Notes: generated by a model not told the origin, from the sequence alone. A stretch of DNA of 64,000 nt from Rhodobacterales bacterium RIFCSPHIGHO2_02_FULL_62_130 (GCA_001828855.1 MHZT01000040.1:239064-303063), one strand, 5' to 3'. Positions 1 through 9,252 are shown, counted from the first letter of the stretch. Numbers and translations are program-made.

Positions 1-2
1 AG

Positions 3-428
3 GCGTTGCAGGCGTTGCGGGTCGTGATCGAAGAATATCCCGACAGCGAATATGCCAAATCCGCGATTCTGAAGTTTGATCTGGCCTTTGATCATCTGGC
101 AGCCAAAGATATGGAAGTCGGGCGCTATTATCTGAAGCGGCGCAACTATACGGCGGCGATCAACCGGTTCCGCACTGTTGTGCAGGATTTCCAGACCACG
201 ACCCATACCGCCGAAGCCTTGCACCGTCTGGTCGAATGTTATCTGGCGCTGGGTCTTACGGACGAGGCGCAGACGGCGGCGGCAATTCTGGGCTATAACT
301 ATCAGTCCAGCCCCTTCTATGACGACAGCTTCCGTCTGCTGAAAGATCGCGGCCTTGCACCCGAGGCCAAAGGCACCAACTGGCTGTCAACGGTCTACCG
401 TCAGATGATCAAGGGCGAGTGGTTGTAA
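3..428 (+). CDS. bamD: Outer membrane assembly lipoprotein BamD, C-terminal part (start lies outside the window)
   Basis: The visible 141 residues are the C-terminal part of BamD, a TPR-repeat lipoprotein of the BAM complex that folds beta-barrel proteins into the outer membrane. Helical pairs such as GRYYLKRRNYTAAINRFR followed by EALHRLVECYLALGL are TPR-like, and the ending (SSPFYDDSFRLL) is typical of the family. The reading frame is open at the left edge, so the lipobox and first repeats are missing. recN follows after 45 bases on the same strand. A bamD-recN order is common in Rhodobacterales. What else it could be: another YbgF/BamD-like TPR protein, which I think unlikely. Confidence 0.88.
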   Translation, partial: ALQALRVVIEEYPDSEYAKSAILKFDLAFDHLAAKDMEVGRYYLKRRNYTAAINRFRTVVQDFQTTTHTAEALHRLVECYLALGLTDEAQTAAAILGYNYQSSPFYDDSFRLLKDRGLAPEAKGTNWLSTVYRQMIKGEWL

Positions 429-473
429 TGCAGGCACCCTGCGTCGTGACTGCGCGCCCTTCGGGGGCATAAG

Positions 474-2117
474 GTGCTACGCTCGCTTGATATTCGGGAT
501 GTGCTGATCATCGATCGGCTGACCCTTGATCTGGGGACTGGCCTGAACGTGCTGACCGGTGAAACCGGCGCGGGCAAGTCGATCCTGCTGGATGCCTTGG
601 GCTTTGTACTGGGTTGGCGCGGGCGCGCCGAACTGGTCCGTGCGGGGGCGGCACAGGGCGAAGTCACGGCCGTTTTCGATCTGCCCGAGGGCCATGCCGC
701 AAGGGATGTGCTGTCCGCTGCAGGGATCAGTGCAGGGGATGAATTGATCCTGCGCCGGATCAATACCGCCGATGGACGAAAGACAGCCTTTGTGAATGAC
801 CGTCGGGTTTCGGGCGAGGTGCTGCGCGATCTGTCCGATGTTCTGGTCGAATTGCACGGCCAGCATGATGACCGTGGCCTGTTGAACCCGCGCGGGCATC
901 GGGTGTTGCTGGACCAGTTTGGCGGCATTGATGCGGGCGAAGCGCGCAGCGCGTGGCGGACAAGGGCGCAGGCGCGCACGGCGCTTGAAGCCGCCGAGGC
1001 CGCATTGGGCCGCGCACAGGCCGAAGAAGATTTCCTGCGCCATGCCGTCGCCGAACTGGACAAACTGGACCCGAAACCGGGCGAAGAAGCGGTGCTGGAC
1101 GCGCGTCGTCGCACCATGCAAGGGGCCGAACGCATCCGCACCGACATCGCACGCGCCAACAATGCGATTGCCGCCGAGGGGGCCGAAGGTGCGATGCGGG
1201 ACGCGCTGCGCTGGCTGGAAGGCGCGTCGGATCGGGCCGAGGGCAAACTGGATCGCGCTCTGGCGGCGCTGAACCGTGCGCTGATCGAACTGGGCGAGGC
1301 GCAGGGCGGTGTGGAAGACTGTTTGCGCCAGTTGGATTTCAATCCGGCCGAACTTGAGGCGCTGGAAGAGCGGTTGTTTGCGATCCGGGCGCTGGCGCGC
1401 AAATATGGCGTGCTGCCGGATGATCTGGGCAACCATGCCGAAACCCTGCGGACGCGGCTTGCCGTGATTGACGGCGGCGCGGCGGGGCTTGCCAAATTGC
1501 AGCGCAGCGTGGCCGAGGCCGATGCGATCTATGCCCGCGCGGCGGCGGCTCTGACACTGGCAAGGCGGGCGGCAGCGGTGCGGCTGGATGCGGCGATGGC
1601 AGCCGAACTGGCACCGCTGAAGATGGAGCGCGCGGTTTTCAAAACCGAGATCGCTGTGACCGAGGCGGGGCCGGACGGAATGGACGCTGTGACCTTCACG
1701 GTTGCCACCAACCCCGGCGCGCCGTCGGGACCGCTCAACCGTATCGCTTCGGGCGGTGAGTTATCGCGCTTTCTTCTGGCGCTGAAGGTCTGTCTGACGG
1801 GCGATGCGCCGGGCTTGACGCTGATCTTTGACGAGATTGACCGTGGTGTCGGTGGCGCGACTGCAGATGCGGTCGGGCGGCGGTTGCAGGCGCTATCCGG
1901 CACGGCGCAGGTCTTGGTTGTGACGCATAGCCCGCAGGTGGCAGCTCTTGGTGGCCATCATTGGCGGGTGGAAAAGCGTGTCGAGGCGGGGCAAACCCTG
2001 TCAACGGTGACCGTGCTGGATGCCGGTCAGCGCATCGAGGAAATAGCCCGCATGCTGGCTGGCGACCGTATCACCGAAGCCGCACGCGAGGCGGCACGGG
2101 TCTTGCTGGGTGCCTAG
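474..2117 (+). CDS. recN: DNA repair protein RecN
   Basis: RecN is an SMC-like ATPase acting in double-strand break repair. The 547-residue product has the N-terminal Walker A GETGAGKS at about residues 30-37, a long central coiled-coil region rich in Ala, Glu and Arg, and the C-terminal ABC half with the signature ASGGELSRFLLALK followed by the Walker B segment LIFDEIDRGVGG and the switch region VLVVTHSPQVAA. Length fits the family (about 550). The start is a GTG; the upstream sequence shows only a weak ribosome-binding site. Transcription probably continues from bamD. The gene ends just before a large perfect hairpin at 2124-2183. Confidence 0.96.
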   Translation: MLRSLDIRDVLIIDRLTLDLGTGLNVLTGETGAGKSILLDALGFVLGWRGRAELVRAGAAQGEVTAVFDLPEGHAARDVLSAAGISAGDELILRRINTADGRKTAFVNDRRVSGEVLRDLSDVLVELHGQHDDRGLLNPRGHRVLLDQFGGIDAGEARSAWRTRAQARTALEAAEAALGRAQAEEDFLRHAVAELDKLDPKPGEEAVLDARRRTMQGAERIRTDIARANNAIAAEGAEGAMRDALRWLEGASDRAEGKLDRALAALNRALIELGEAQGGVEDCLRQLDFNPAELEALEERLFAIRALARKYGVLPDDLGNHAETLRTRLAVIDGGAAGLAKLQRSVAEADAIYARAAAALTLARRAAAVRLDAAMAAELAPLKMERAVFKTEIAVTEAGPDGMDAVTFTVATNPGAPSGPLNRIASGGELSRFLLALKVCLTGDAPGLTLIFDEIDRGVGGATADAVGRRLQALSGTAQVLVVTHSPQVAALGGHHWRVEKRVEAGQTLSTVTVLDAGQRIEEIARMLAGDRITEAAREAARVLLGA

Positions 2118-2123
2118 GCGGGG

Positions 2124-2183
2124 GTAGGGTGTGTGCTTGCACGCACCTTGGCCCGAAGCGGTGCGTGCAAGCACACACCCTAC
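2124..2183. repeat. Perfect 24-bp inverted repeat downstream of recN
   Basis: The arms 2124-2147 and 2160-2183 are exact reverse complements over 24 bases, with a 12-base loop. There is no T-run on either side, so it is not a classic intrinsic terminator. It sits between the end of recN and the convergent gene ending at 2269. It probably belongs to a family of dispersed palindromes found in Rhodobacterales gaps, which is from memory and was not checked here. It could still act as an RNA 3' end stabiliser for recN. Confidence 0.9.
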
Positions 2184-2268
2184 ACTGATCCTGTCAGGCT
2201 TGGCGTTTGCCCTCCGGTTTCGTGGCGGCTTTGCTACAGTCGGCAGAGGTGGTCGACGGGAGCGGCAG

Positions 2269-2649
2269 TCAGGTCAGTGCGGTGAAGGACAGGTTCAGCG
2301 CTGTGCATTCTGTCCGGCTGTGCCGGAGAACGGCAACCAGCATGGCACCGAATCTGGGCAGTTCCTCGCCCGGCCCTGCAAGTGCCCCTGTCACCACGAA
2401 TCTTTGCCGCAGCAGGGCGGTGGTTGGGCCAAGTTGCTCAAGGCTACCCTTGCCCGTGACCAGCCGTGCCTGGGCAAAGATGCCTTCAAACTCGGCCTGA
2501 AAGATGTCTTGGGCCGCGGCGCGGCCTTCGGCCCAAGCACCGGTCAAGGTCAGGGCGGTGCCTGTCGTCTCGATCAGGGCGGCAAGGGCTTCGGCGTCCT
2601 GAGCGGCGAAGGCGGAGGCAAAGCTGCGGGCGAACTCAAAGGGGTTCAT
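2269..2649 (-). CDS. SnoaL/DUF4440-like NTF2-fold protein
   Basis: A 126-residue soluble protein with no signal peptide. The N-terminus MNPFEFARSFASAFAAQDAEALAAL looks like the first helix of an NTF2-like (SnoaL/DUF4440) domain, and a later RFVVTGAL...MLVAVLRHS segment would be beta strands. Its start codon overlaps the stop of the FAD-linked oxidase upstream by four bases (ATGA), so the two are probably translated together. The domain often binds small hydrophobic molecules, but no catalytic residue can be assigned. Function unknown; a role beside the oxidase is inference from the overlap. Confidence 0.7.
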   Translation of the reverse strand: MNPFEFARSFASAFAAQDAEALAALIETTGTALTLTGAWAEGRAAAQDIFQAEFEGIFAQARLVTGKGSLEQLGPTTALLRQRFVVTGALAGPGEELPRFGAMLVAVLRHSRTECTALNLSFTALT

Positions 2650-4049
2650 GTCTGTGGCACCAGCTTTCCGGGGTTCATCAGGTTCAGCGGGTCAAGCGCG
2701 CGCTTGATGTCGCCCATCACACCCCAGCCCGAGCCGTGTTCGGCGGCCATCAGGGCAAGCTTGCCTGCGCCAATGCCATGCTCTCCCGTGATGGTGCCAC
2801 CAAGGGCCAGTGCGCGTTCCGCCATGCGGTGGGCAAGCGCCTGTGCCACGGCATGCTCGGTCGGATCATCGGGCCGGATCAGCAGGATGGCGTGGAAGTT
2901 GCCATCACCGACATGGCCAAGGATCGGGCCGGGGATGGGGCTGGCGGCGATATCGGCCTGTGTTTCGGCTACGGCTTGGGCCAGTGCGGAAATCGGCACA
3001 CAGACATCCGTGACAATCGCCACCGCGCCGGGACGGGCAGCAAGGATCGCCGGATAGGCGGCGTGGCGCATCTTCCAAAGCCGGCTGCGGTCTTCCTGCG
3101 CCTTGGCCCAGAGAAACCCGTGCGAGCCGAAGTCGCGGGCAATGGTGCCAAAGCGTTCTGCCTGTTCGGCCACGCCTGCGGGCGAGCCATGAAACTCGAC
3201 CATCAGTTGCGGCGCAAGTGGCAGGCTGGTGCCGGACCAGACGTTGCAGGCGGCAACGGTGGCCTCGTCCAGAAACTCGATCCACGCCATCGGGATACCG
3301 GATTGGATGGTGGCAATTACACAATCGACGGCGGCCGTGATGCTGGGAAAGCCGCAAGTTGCGGCCGAGATCGCCTCGGGCTGGCCATGCAGGCGCAGGG
3401 TCAGCTCGGTGATCAGGCCAAGCGTGCCTTCGGACCCGACCATCAGGGCGGTCAGATCATACCCTGCCGCGGTTTTCGGAGCCAAGGTGCCGGTGCGGAT
3501 CACGCGGCCACCCGCCAGAACCACCTCAAGCCCCAGCACATTGTCGCGCATAGTGCCGTAGCGCACGGCGGCGGTGCCAGAGGCGCGAGTGGCCGCCATG
3601 CCGCCAAGGCTGGCATCCGCGCCCGGATCGACGGGGAAGAACAGACCCGTGTCACGCAGCGCATGGTTCAGCGCCACGCGGGTGAGGCCGGGTTGCACGA
3701 CCGCGCGCATGTCTTGGGGAGAGACCGCCAGCACCTTGTTCATGCGGGAAAAGTCGATGGTGAGGCCGCCCTGAACCGCCAAGGCATGGCCCTCCAGAGA
3801 AGTGCCTGCGCCCCATGCCACCATCGGCACCTTATGGCGGGCGCACATGGCGCTGATCTGGGCGACCTCGTCTGTGGTTTCGGGAAAGGCCACGGCATCA
3901 GGGCTGCGGGCGCGGATGTGGGATTCGCTTTGGGCGTGATGCTCCAGCACCGCCGGGGCCGTGGAAAGCCGGTCGCCAAGGGTGGCGCGCAGATCGGAAA
4001 GGGCTTCGGGGCGGAACATCGGGGCAGGGTAAAGCCAGCCGACCGGCAA
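2646..4049 (-). CDS. FAD-linked oxidase, D-lactate dehydrogenase (cytochrome)/glycolate oxidase family
   Basis: This 467-residue flavoprotein oxidises a 2-hydroxy acid, most likely D-lactate or a relative, and passes electrons to the respiratory chain. An FAD-binding domain of the PCMH/VAO type fills the first half (VPMVAWGAGTSLEGHA, then GGMAATRASGTAAVRYGTMRDNVL). The second half is the FAD-oxidase C-terminal domain, with GHVGDGNFHAILL and TGEHGIGAGK and the closing NPGKLVP. No signal peptide is seen. A start at Met11 (MFRPEALSDLR) is equally possible and would give 457 residues. It shares four bases with the small NTF2-fold gene downstream. The exact substrate cannot be told from sequence. 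Confidence 0.88.
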   Translation of the reverse strand: MPVGWLYPAPMFRPEALSDLRATLGDRLSTAPAVLEHHAQSESHIRARSPDAVAFPETTDEVAQISAMCARHKVPMVAWGAGTSLEGHALAVQGGLTIDFSRMNKVLAVSPQDMRAVVQPGLTRVALNHALRDTGLFFPVDPGADASLGGMAATRASGTAAVRYGTMRDNVLGLEVVLAGGRVIRTGTLAPKTAAGYDLTALMVGSEGTLGLITELTLRLHGQPEAISAATCGFPSITAAVDCVIATIQSGIPMAWIEFLDEATVAACNVWSGTSLPLAPQLMVEFHGSPAGVAEQAERFGTIARDFGSHGFLWAKAQEDRSRLWKMRHAAYPAILAARPGAVAIVTDVCVPISALAQAVAETQADIAASPIPGPILGHVGDGNFHAILLIRPDDPTEHAVAQALAHRMAERALALGGTITGEHGIGAGKLALMAAEHGSGWGVMGDIKRALDPLNLMNPGKLVPQT

Positions 4050-4113
4050 GGCAAGTTGCCGTGCCGCCAGTCTTGGCGTTTGATCTGTCAGGACAGGGGG
4101 ATCGAAGCCCGCT

Positions 4114-5151
4114 TTACCGGGTGAAATCGGTGATCACGGCCACGCCGGGCGGCATCGGCGCGTTGAAGGCGCGCAGCTCTGCACTGGCATCTGACAGCGC
4201 GACCTGACGCGCGACGATGGGGCGCACATCGATGCGGCCCGTCTCGATCATGGTCAGAAGCGACGGATAGCGCCAGCTTGGCATCCCGCGCGTGCCGTAA
4301 AGTGCCAGTTGCTTCATATAGACCGCGTTCATGTTGATATTCATCCGCGCGGTGTGGCCGGTGGGCAGGCCCACCTGCACATGGCGACCCAAGGGGCGCA
4401 GACATTCGATCGAGCCGTTGGTGGTGGCTTCGATCCCCAGCGCCTCGACCGAAACATGCGCGCCACCGCCCGTGGACTCGGCAATGCGGGCGGCCACCTC
4501 GCCGTCGCGGGCGTCGATGGCGATCTCGGCCCCCAAGGACAGCGCATGGTCCAGCCGTTCCGGCACCACATCGACCACGATCACCCGCGCGCCCAAGGCG
4601 CGACCGATCAGCAGCACCGACAGGCCAATCCCGCCCGTGCCATGCACCGCAAGCCATTCCCCCGCCTGCAAGGCCGCACGCCCTGTCAGCGCGTGCCATG
4701 CGGTTGTCACGCGGCAGCCAAGGCCAGCGGCAAGGGCGGGTGTCAGGCTGTCGGGCAGGCGGGCAAGGTTATGGGCATGCGGGGCCGAGACATATTCGGC
4801 ATAGGCCCCCGGCTCGCCAAACCCCGGAACGCGCTGATTCTTGCAGGTGGTGGATTGGCCGGACTGACATTCGGGGCATGACCCGCAGGCAAGGATAAAG
4901 GGGGCGATCACCCGATCCCCCACCCGCCATTTCGCAAGCGGACCGGCCTGCACCACCTCGCCGCAATATTCATGGCCGGGGATTGCGCCGGGTTTCACGC
5001 GGGGATGTTCACCAACCCAGCCGTGCCAGTCGCTGCGGCAGATGCCACAGGCAAGCACCTTGAGAACCACGCCATCGGCTTCGCAGACCGGATCGGCCAC
5101 GCTCTCCAAGGAAAGATCGCTGTTATAGCTGCGAATGACGGCGGCGCGCAT
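4114..5151 (-). CDS. Zinc-dependent alcohol dehydrogenase (MDR family)
   Basis: A 345-residue medium-chain dehydrogenase. Catalytic zinc ligands are seen in CGICRSDWHG and GHEYCGEV, the structural zinc site in CGSCPECQSGQSTTC, and the nucleotide-binding fold in VHGTGGIGLSVLLIGRALGARVI followed by an acidic residue (VVDVV), which suggests NAD rather than NADP. Substrate unknown: the family handles alcohols, polyols and aldehydes. It stands alone between the FAD-linked oxidase (65 bases away, same strand) and purS, and a shared transcript with the oxidase is possible. Confidence 0.87.
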   Translation of the reverse strand: MRAAVIRSYNSDLSLESVADPVCEADGVVLKVLACGICRSDWHGWVGEHPRVKPGAIPGHEYCGEVVQAGPLAKWRVGDRVIAPFILACGSCPECQSGQSTTCKNQRVPGFGEPGAYAEYVSAPHAHNLARLPDSLTPALAAGLGCRVTTAWHALTGRAALQAGEWLAVHGTGGIGLSVLLIGRALGARVIVVDVVPERLDHALSLGAEIAIDARDGEVAARIAESTGGGAHVSVEALGIEATTNGSIECLRPLGRHVQVGLPTGHTARMNINMNAVYMKQLALYGTRGMPSWRYPSLLTMIETGRIDVRPIVARQVALSDASAELRAFNAPMPPGVAVITDFTR

Positions 5152-5236
5152 GGGGGACTCCGGTGTTTTGCCGGATTGGCGCGCAAAGGCCGCCCAAGGT
5201 CAAGCCCCGCCAGGGACGGCGGGGCCGGTTGCAACC

Positions 5237-5476
5237 TTAGAGAATCTCGACGCGGTAGCTTTCGATCACCGTGTTCGACAGCAGCTTTTCGCACATCGCC
5301 TTGACGGCGGTTTCGGCGGCAGCGGCATCGGTTTCGGCCAGATCAAGTTCGATCACCTTGCCTTGGCGCACGCCGTTCACTCCGGCAAATCCCAAAGTGC
5401 CAAGCGCGTGGCGCACGGCCTCGCCCTGCACATCCAAAACACCGCTTTTCAGCATGACAGTGACGCGGGCTTTCAT
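5237..5476 (-). CDS. purS: Phosphoribosylformylglycinamidine synthase subunit PurS
   Basis: PurS is the small structural subunit of the three-part FGAM synthase (PurS-PurQ-PurL) in purine synthesis. The 79 residues (MKARVTVMLKSGVLDVQGEAV...) match the family in length and pattern. I chose the ATG at 5476 because GGAG lies six bases before it, while an in-frame ATG six bases further upstream would have no spacing. purC precedes it on the same strand with a hairpin in between. purQ lies about 5 kb away at 10922, and purL is not in the window. Confidence 0.93.
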   Translation of the reverse strand: MKARVTVMLKSGVLDVQGEAVRHALGTLGFAGVNGVRQGKVIELDLAETDAAAAETAVKAMCEKLLSNTVIESYRVEIL

Positions 5477-5540
5477 GGACATCTCCAAGCTTGCAAATTT
5501 CGCCGGAGCCTTACCGCCCAAGGGGCGATGCGGCAAGGGG

Positions 5541-5569
5541 CTAAAGCGGATTGTGTCGATCCGCTTTAG
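5541..5569 (-). repeat. Hairpin covering the purC stop codon
   Basis: The 11-bp arms 5541-5551 and 5559-5569 are perfect complements with a 7-base loop, and the purC stop codon (5566-5568) lies inside one arm. No T-run follows on the minus strand, so read-through into purS is likely. It may set the relative amounts of the two mRNAs. Confidence 0.7.
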
Positions 5570-6330
5570 TTGATCAGGGTCGGTTTCGTGGTGTGGGTGA
5601 CGTTCGACGGCATGACACCCAACCGCCGCGCCAGTTCCGAGTAGACATCGGCCAGCGGCCCCGGCTCGGGGATCGGCGCGCCATCGCCACGGTCGGCCAG
5701 CCCGCGCAAATCCCACAGGCGGCAGGAATCGGGGCTGATTTCATCGGCCACGATCAGGCGCATGAAGTCGCCTTCCCAGATCCGGCCCACTTCGATACGG
5801 AAATCGGCAAGACGGATGCCCACGCCCATCATCACGCCCGACAAAAAGTCGTTCACCCGCAACGACAAGGCGATGATGTCATCCAGATCCTGCTGTGTGG
5901 CCCAGCCAAAGGCGATGATATGTTCTTCGGACACCATCGGCGAGGATAGCCGGTCGTCCTTGTAGTAATACTCGACAATCGGGCGGGGCAGGGGCGTGCC
6001 TTCGGGGATGCCCAGCCGTTCGGAAATCTCGCCTGCGGCAAAGTTCCGCACCACCACTTCCAGCGGAATGATCTCGGCCATCCGCACCAGTTGCTCGCGC
6101 ATGTTCAGGCGGCGGATGAAATGCGTCGGCACTCCGATGGAATTCAGGCCGGTCATGAAGAATTCCGAAAGCCGGTTGTTGAGCACGCCTTTGCCTTCGA
6201 CGGCGGCAGGCTTTGCCTCGGTCGCGGTGGGGGCGGTGTCATCCTTGAAATACTGAATCAGAGTGCCAGGCTCTGGCCCTTCGTAAAGGATCTTTGCCTT
6301 GCCTTCGTAGACCTTCTTGCGACGCGCCAT
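5566..6330 (-). CDS. purC: SAICAR synthetase (phosphoribosylaminoimidazole-succinocarboxamide synthase)
   Basis: PurC joins CAIR and aspartate using ATP in purine synthesis. The product starts [20 protein letters not shown], where [11 protein letters not shown] is the classic N-terminal motif. Later landmarks are VVRNFAAGE, the [10 protein letters not shown] segment and [12 protein letters not shown]. With 254 residues it has normal length. The frame stays open further upstream, but that part has no family similarity, so the ATG at 6330 is preferred. It is transcribed away from the DUF1476 gene, and purS follows 89 bases downstream. Confidence 0.95.
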   Translation of the reverse strand: MARRKKVYEGKAKILYEGPEPGTLIQYFKDDTAPTATEAKPAAVEGKGVLNNRLSEFFMTGLNSIGVPTHFIRRLNMREQLVRMAEIIPLEVVVRNFAAGEISERLGIPEGTPLPRPIVEYYYKDDRLSSPMVSEEHIIAFGWATQQDLDDIIALSLRVNDFLSGVMMGVGIRLADFRIEVGRIWEGDFMRLIVADEISPDSCRLWDLRGLADRGDGAPIPEPGPLADVYSELARRLGVMPSNVTHTTKPTLIN

Positions 6331-6532
6331 GAATGCTCCGATACCAATAGGAAACGGGGCGGCTTTTGCCACCCTTCTCCCTTTGCCTGCGCTATAAGCC
6401 AAGGATCGGCGCACGGCAAGGCAGAGACAGACACGGGCGCAAGCGACGCAGCCTGAATATGCGTTTAGACTTGAAGCGCCGCGCGGGGGGGGGCATATGG
6501 AGAGAAAGCACCAGTGACCCAGAGGGCCAGCC

Positions 6533-6847
6533 ATGACAACGTTTGACGACCGCGAAACCGCTTTTGAATCCAAGTTCGCCCATGATGCAGACATGCAGTT
6601 CCGTGCCGAAGCGCGCCGCAACAAGCTGGCGGGCCTTTGGGCTGCCGGACTGCTGGGCAAATCCGGCGATGAGGCCCAGGCCTATGCGATGGAAGTTGTC
6701 TCGGCTGATTTCGAAGAGGCTGGCATCGAAGATGTGGTTCGCAAGCTTGCGGGTGATCTGGCAGGCAAGGCCAGCGCCGATGACATCCGCGCCGAACTGG
6801 GCAGGCTGCTGGCGGTTGCCAAGGCGCAACTGATGGAAGAATTCTGA
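6533..6847 (+). CDS. ATP synthase inhibitor, zeta-type (DUF1476)
   Basis: The 104-residue helical protein ([38 protein letters not shown]...) matches the alphaproteobacterial DUF1476 family, whose Paracoccus denitrificans member is the zeta subunit that inhibits F1-ATPase by inserting its N-terminal segment. In this family the N-terminal 20 or so residues are the inhibitory part; a similar charged segment is present here. It is transcribed alone and ends in a strong terminator at 6872. It shares a 200-bp promoter region with purC on the other strand. Confidence 0.9.
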   Translation: MTTFDDRETAFESKFAHDADMQFRAEARRNKLAGLWAAGLLGKSGDEAQAYAMEVVSADFEEAGIEDVVRKLAGDLAGKASADDIRAELGRLLAVAKAQLMEEF

Positions 6848-6871
6848 TCTGACCTGACGGCAGATCACGCG

Positions 6872-6905
6872 GGCCGCCTCTTCCAAGGGGCGGCCTTTTG
6901 TTTTT
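6872..6905 (+). terminator. Intrinsic terminator after the DUF1476 gene
   Basis: A GC-rich stem (GGCCGCC at 6872-6878 with GGCGGCC at 6889-6895) is followed by TTTTGTTTTT. It lies 24 bases after the stop codon. Confidence 0.9.
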
Positions 6906-6997
6906 CAGCCTGATCGAACAAGATCATGCGGAATATGAAATTGCACCGCTGCCCGACCCGTGGCAGAGCTTTGGCAACATCATTTCAGAGGTAGGCC

Positions 6998-8014
6998 ATG
7001 TCGCAGGACGCCCTTTCCAAACTGCTTTCCACCCATGACTGGCTGATGGCCGACGGCGCCACCGGCACCAACCTGTTCAACATGGGGCTGTCCTCGGGCG
7101 AGCCGCCCGAGTTCTGGAACGTCGATCAGCCCGACAATATCCGCAAACTGTATCGCGGCGCGGTCGAGTCGGGGTCGGATATCTTCCTGACCAATACCTT
7201 TGGCGGCAATGCCAGCCGGTTGAAGCTGCACGGTGCGCAGGGCCGTGTGCGCGAGCTGAACCGCATTGGCGCGGCGCTGGGCCGCGAGATTGCCGATGCG
7301 TCGGGGCGCACGGTGGTTGTGGCCGGTTCTGTTGGCCCGACGGGCGAGATTTTCGAGCCGATGGGAACGCTGACCCATGCCGCCGCTGTCGAGATGTTCC
7401 ATGAGCAGGCCGAAGGCCTGAAAGAGGGCGGCGCGGATGTGCTGTGGGTGGAAACCATTTCCTCGCCCGAAGAATACAAGGCAGCGGCCGAGGCTGCGGC
7501 TTTGGCGGGGATGCCGTGGTGTGGCACCATGAGCTTTGACACCGCAGGCCGCACGATGATGGGGATGACCTCATCCGCGATGGCCGAAATGGTGGAAGGT
7601 CTGGCCAACCCGCCGATCGCCTTTGGGGCGAATTGCGGCGTCGGGGCGGCGGATCTGCTGCGGACGGTCTTGGGCTTTGCCGCCGTTGGCTCCAGCCGCC
7701 CACTGATCGCCAAGGGCAATGCCGGGATTCCGAAGTATCACGACGGCCATATCCATTATGACGGCACGCCCGAGTTGATGGCGGAATATGCCGTGCTGGC
7801 CCGCGATGCGGGTGTGCGGATCATCGGCGGTTGCTGTGGCACCGTGCCGGAGCATCTGAAAGCGATGCGCGCTGCGCTGGAAAGCCGCCCCAAAGGTCCG
7901 CGCCCGACGCTTGAAACGATTTCCGCCGCACTGGGCGGGTTCTCGTCGGCATCTGACGGCACGGGCGATACCTCGGGCGATCCCAAGCGGGAACGGCGGG
8001 GGCGTCGCGGCTAG
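6998..8014 (+). CDS. bmt: Homocysteine S-methyltransferase domain protein (betaine-homocysteine methyltransferase type; MetH piece)
   Basis: The 338-residue protein is a Zn-dependent homocysteine methyltransferase barrel. The N-terminus MADGATGTNLFNMGL, the first zinc-ligand region GANCGVG, and the C-terminal GGCCGTVPEHL give the three-cysteine site. It is often annotated as betaine-homocysteine methyltransferase. With a corrinoid protein gene and DUF1638 close by, it is more likely the homocysteine half of a split cobalamin-dependent methionine synthase; the pterin-binding part is not in this window. The tail after about residue 300 is low-complexity. It ends overlapping the opposite-strand radical SAM gene by four bases. 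Confidence 0.88.
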   Translation: MSQDALSKLLSTHDWLMADGATGTNLFNMGLSSGEPPEFWNVDQPDNIRKLYRGAVESGSDIFLTNTFGGNASRLKLHGAQGRVRELNRIGAALGREIADASGRTVVVAGSVGPTGEIFEPMGTLTHAAAVEMFHEQAEGLKEGGADVLWVETISSPEEYKAAAEAAALAGMPWCGTMSFDTAGRTMMGMTSSAMAEMVEGLANPPIAFGANCGVGAADLLRTVLGFAAVGSSRPLIAKGNAGIPKYHDGHIHYDGTPELMAEYAVLARDAGVRIIGGCCGTVPEHLKAMRAALESRPKGPRPTLETISAALGGFSSASDGTGDTSGDPKRERRGRRG

Positions 8015-9099
8015 AACAGGGTCAACTGGTCGCCCGCGCGCTCGGGCGGCCGGAACAGATCGCAGCGCAGGGCAGGCTGGCGCGCGTCCAGACCCAGCCG
8101 CGCTGTGGCCTTGGCAAAGCGTTGCGCCATCAGATCGGCCCAAAGCCCCTCGCCGCGCATCCGCTTGCCAAAGGCCGGATCATAATCGCGCCCGCCATGC
8201 ATCTCGCGCACCCGCGCCATCACCTTGGCGGCGCGATCGGGGACGTGACGCGCCAGCCAGTCCTGAAACAGTCCCGACACCTCGCGCGGCAGGCGCAGTG
8301 CGATAAAACTGGCGGCGATGGCCCCCGCCTCTGCAACCGCCTGCAGAATCGGCTCGATCTCGGGGTCGGTCAGGCCCGGCACGACAGGAGCGACCATCGC
8401 CCGCACGGGGATGCCCGCATCGGTCAGGCGGCGGATGGTGGTCAATCTTCTGGACGGGGCGGCAGCGCGCGGTTCCATCCGGCGCGACAGGTCTGCGTCA
8501 AGCGTTGTGACCGAAATGCCCACCCGCACCAGCCCCTTGGCCGCCATCGGGGCCAGCAGATCAATGTCGCGTTCCACCAGCGTGCCTTTGGTGGTGATGG
8601 CGACGGGGTGGTTGCAATCGGACAGAACCTGCAAAATCTCGCGCATGACTCGGTGGGTCTGCTCGCAGGGCTGATAGGGGTCGGTATTTGTGCCAATGGC
8701 GATGGCGGCGGGGCGGTAGGATCTGGCGCGCAACTCATCCGCCAGAACGGCGGAAATCCCCGGTCGTGCGATCAGCTTTGTCTCGAAATCCAGCCCCGCC
8801 GAAAGATTCAAAAAGGCGTGGCTGGGGCGGGCAAAGCAATAGACACAGCCATGTTCGCAGCCGCGATAGGGGTTGATTGATCGATCAAACGGCAGGTCGG
8901 GCGAACGATTATAACTCAACGCTGAACGCGGGGTTTCAAGCCGCACCTCGGTTCGCAGCAGCCGGTCGGTTTCCGGCAGATCCCAGCCATCGTGAAAGCT
9001 GATGCGGGCGTGGGATTCGAACCGGCCCACAGCGTTTTCCGCCGTGCCGCGCGCCCGCAGCCTTTGGCCTTGCAACAGTGTGGTTTCCTTGTCTGGCAT
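8011..9099 (-). CDS. PA0069-family radical SAM protein
   Basis: A 362-residue radical SAM enzyme, related to spore photoproduct lyase-like proteins, of unknown reaction. The iron-sulfur motif is in NPYRGCEHGCVYCFARP (CxxxCxxC), followed by the barrel strands AIAIGTNTDPYQPCE, VAITTKGTLVERD and GISVTTLD. The C-terminus has a conserved RGEGLWADLMAQRF. It is transcribed against the methionine-synthase genes on both sides. Gene presence inside the metH-like locus is probably positional only. Confidence 0.88.
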   Translation of the reverse strand: MPDKETTLLQGQRLRARGTAENAVGRFESHARISFHDGWDLPETDRLLRTEVRLETPRSALSYNRSPDLPFDRSINPYRGCEHGCVYCFARPSHAFLNLSAGLDFETKLIARPGISAVLADELRARSYRPAAIAIGTNTDPYQPCEQTHRVMREILQVLSDCNHPVAITTKGTLVERDIDLLAPMAAKGLVRVGISVTTLDADLSRRMEPRAAAPSRRLTTIRRLTDAGIPVRAMVAPVVPGLTDPEIEPILQAVAEAGAIAASFIALRLPREVSGLFQDWLARHVPDRAAKVMARVREMHGGRDYDPAFGKRMRGEGLWADLMAQRFAKATARLGLDARQPALRCDLFRPPERAGDQLTLF

Positions 9100-9252
9100 C
9101 GTCGAAATCTAGAACGAAAAGTGAACATTTACCAGAGAATTTTCTGTGGGCGACCCCTTGCTGTCGGCTTTCATCCGGGGCATGTCGTAAATCGAAAAGT
9201 CCTTTGCGGCCTTTGGCCTCATGCACAGGGTAACTGCCCAAGGAGCGCTGAT

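Noticed and set aside
401-1495. Long minus-strand frame across recN (364 codons)
   Set aside because: It is a shadow of recN in a GC-rich frame with no family features and low-complexity Arg/Ser/Pro composition.
5237-5716. Longer PurS start at 5716
   Set aside because: The extension runs through the purC end and hairpin and has no similarity to PurS.
6906-6997. Riboswitch upstream of the homocysteine methyltransferase gene
   Set aside because: I looked for SAM-II, SAH or SAM/SAH riboswitch patterns here and before 9253 and saw no matching stems.
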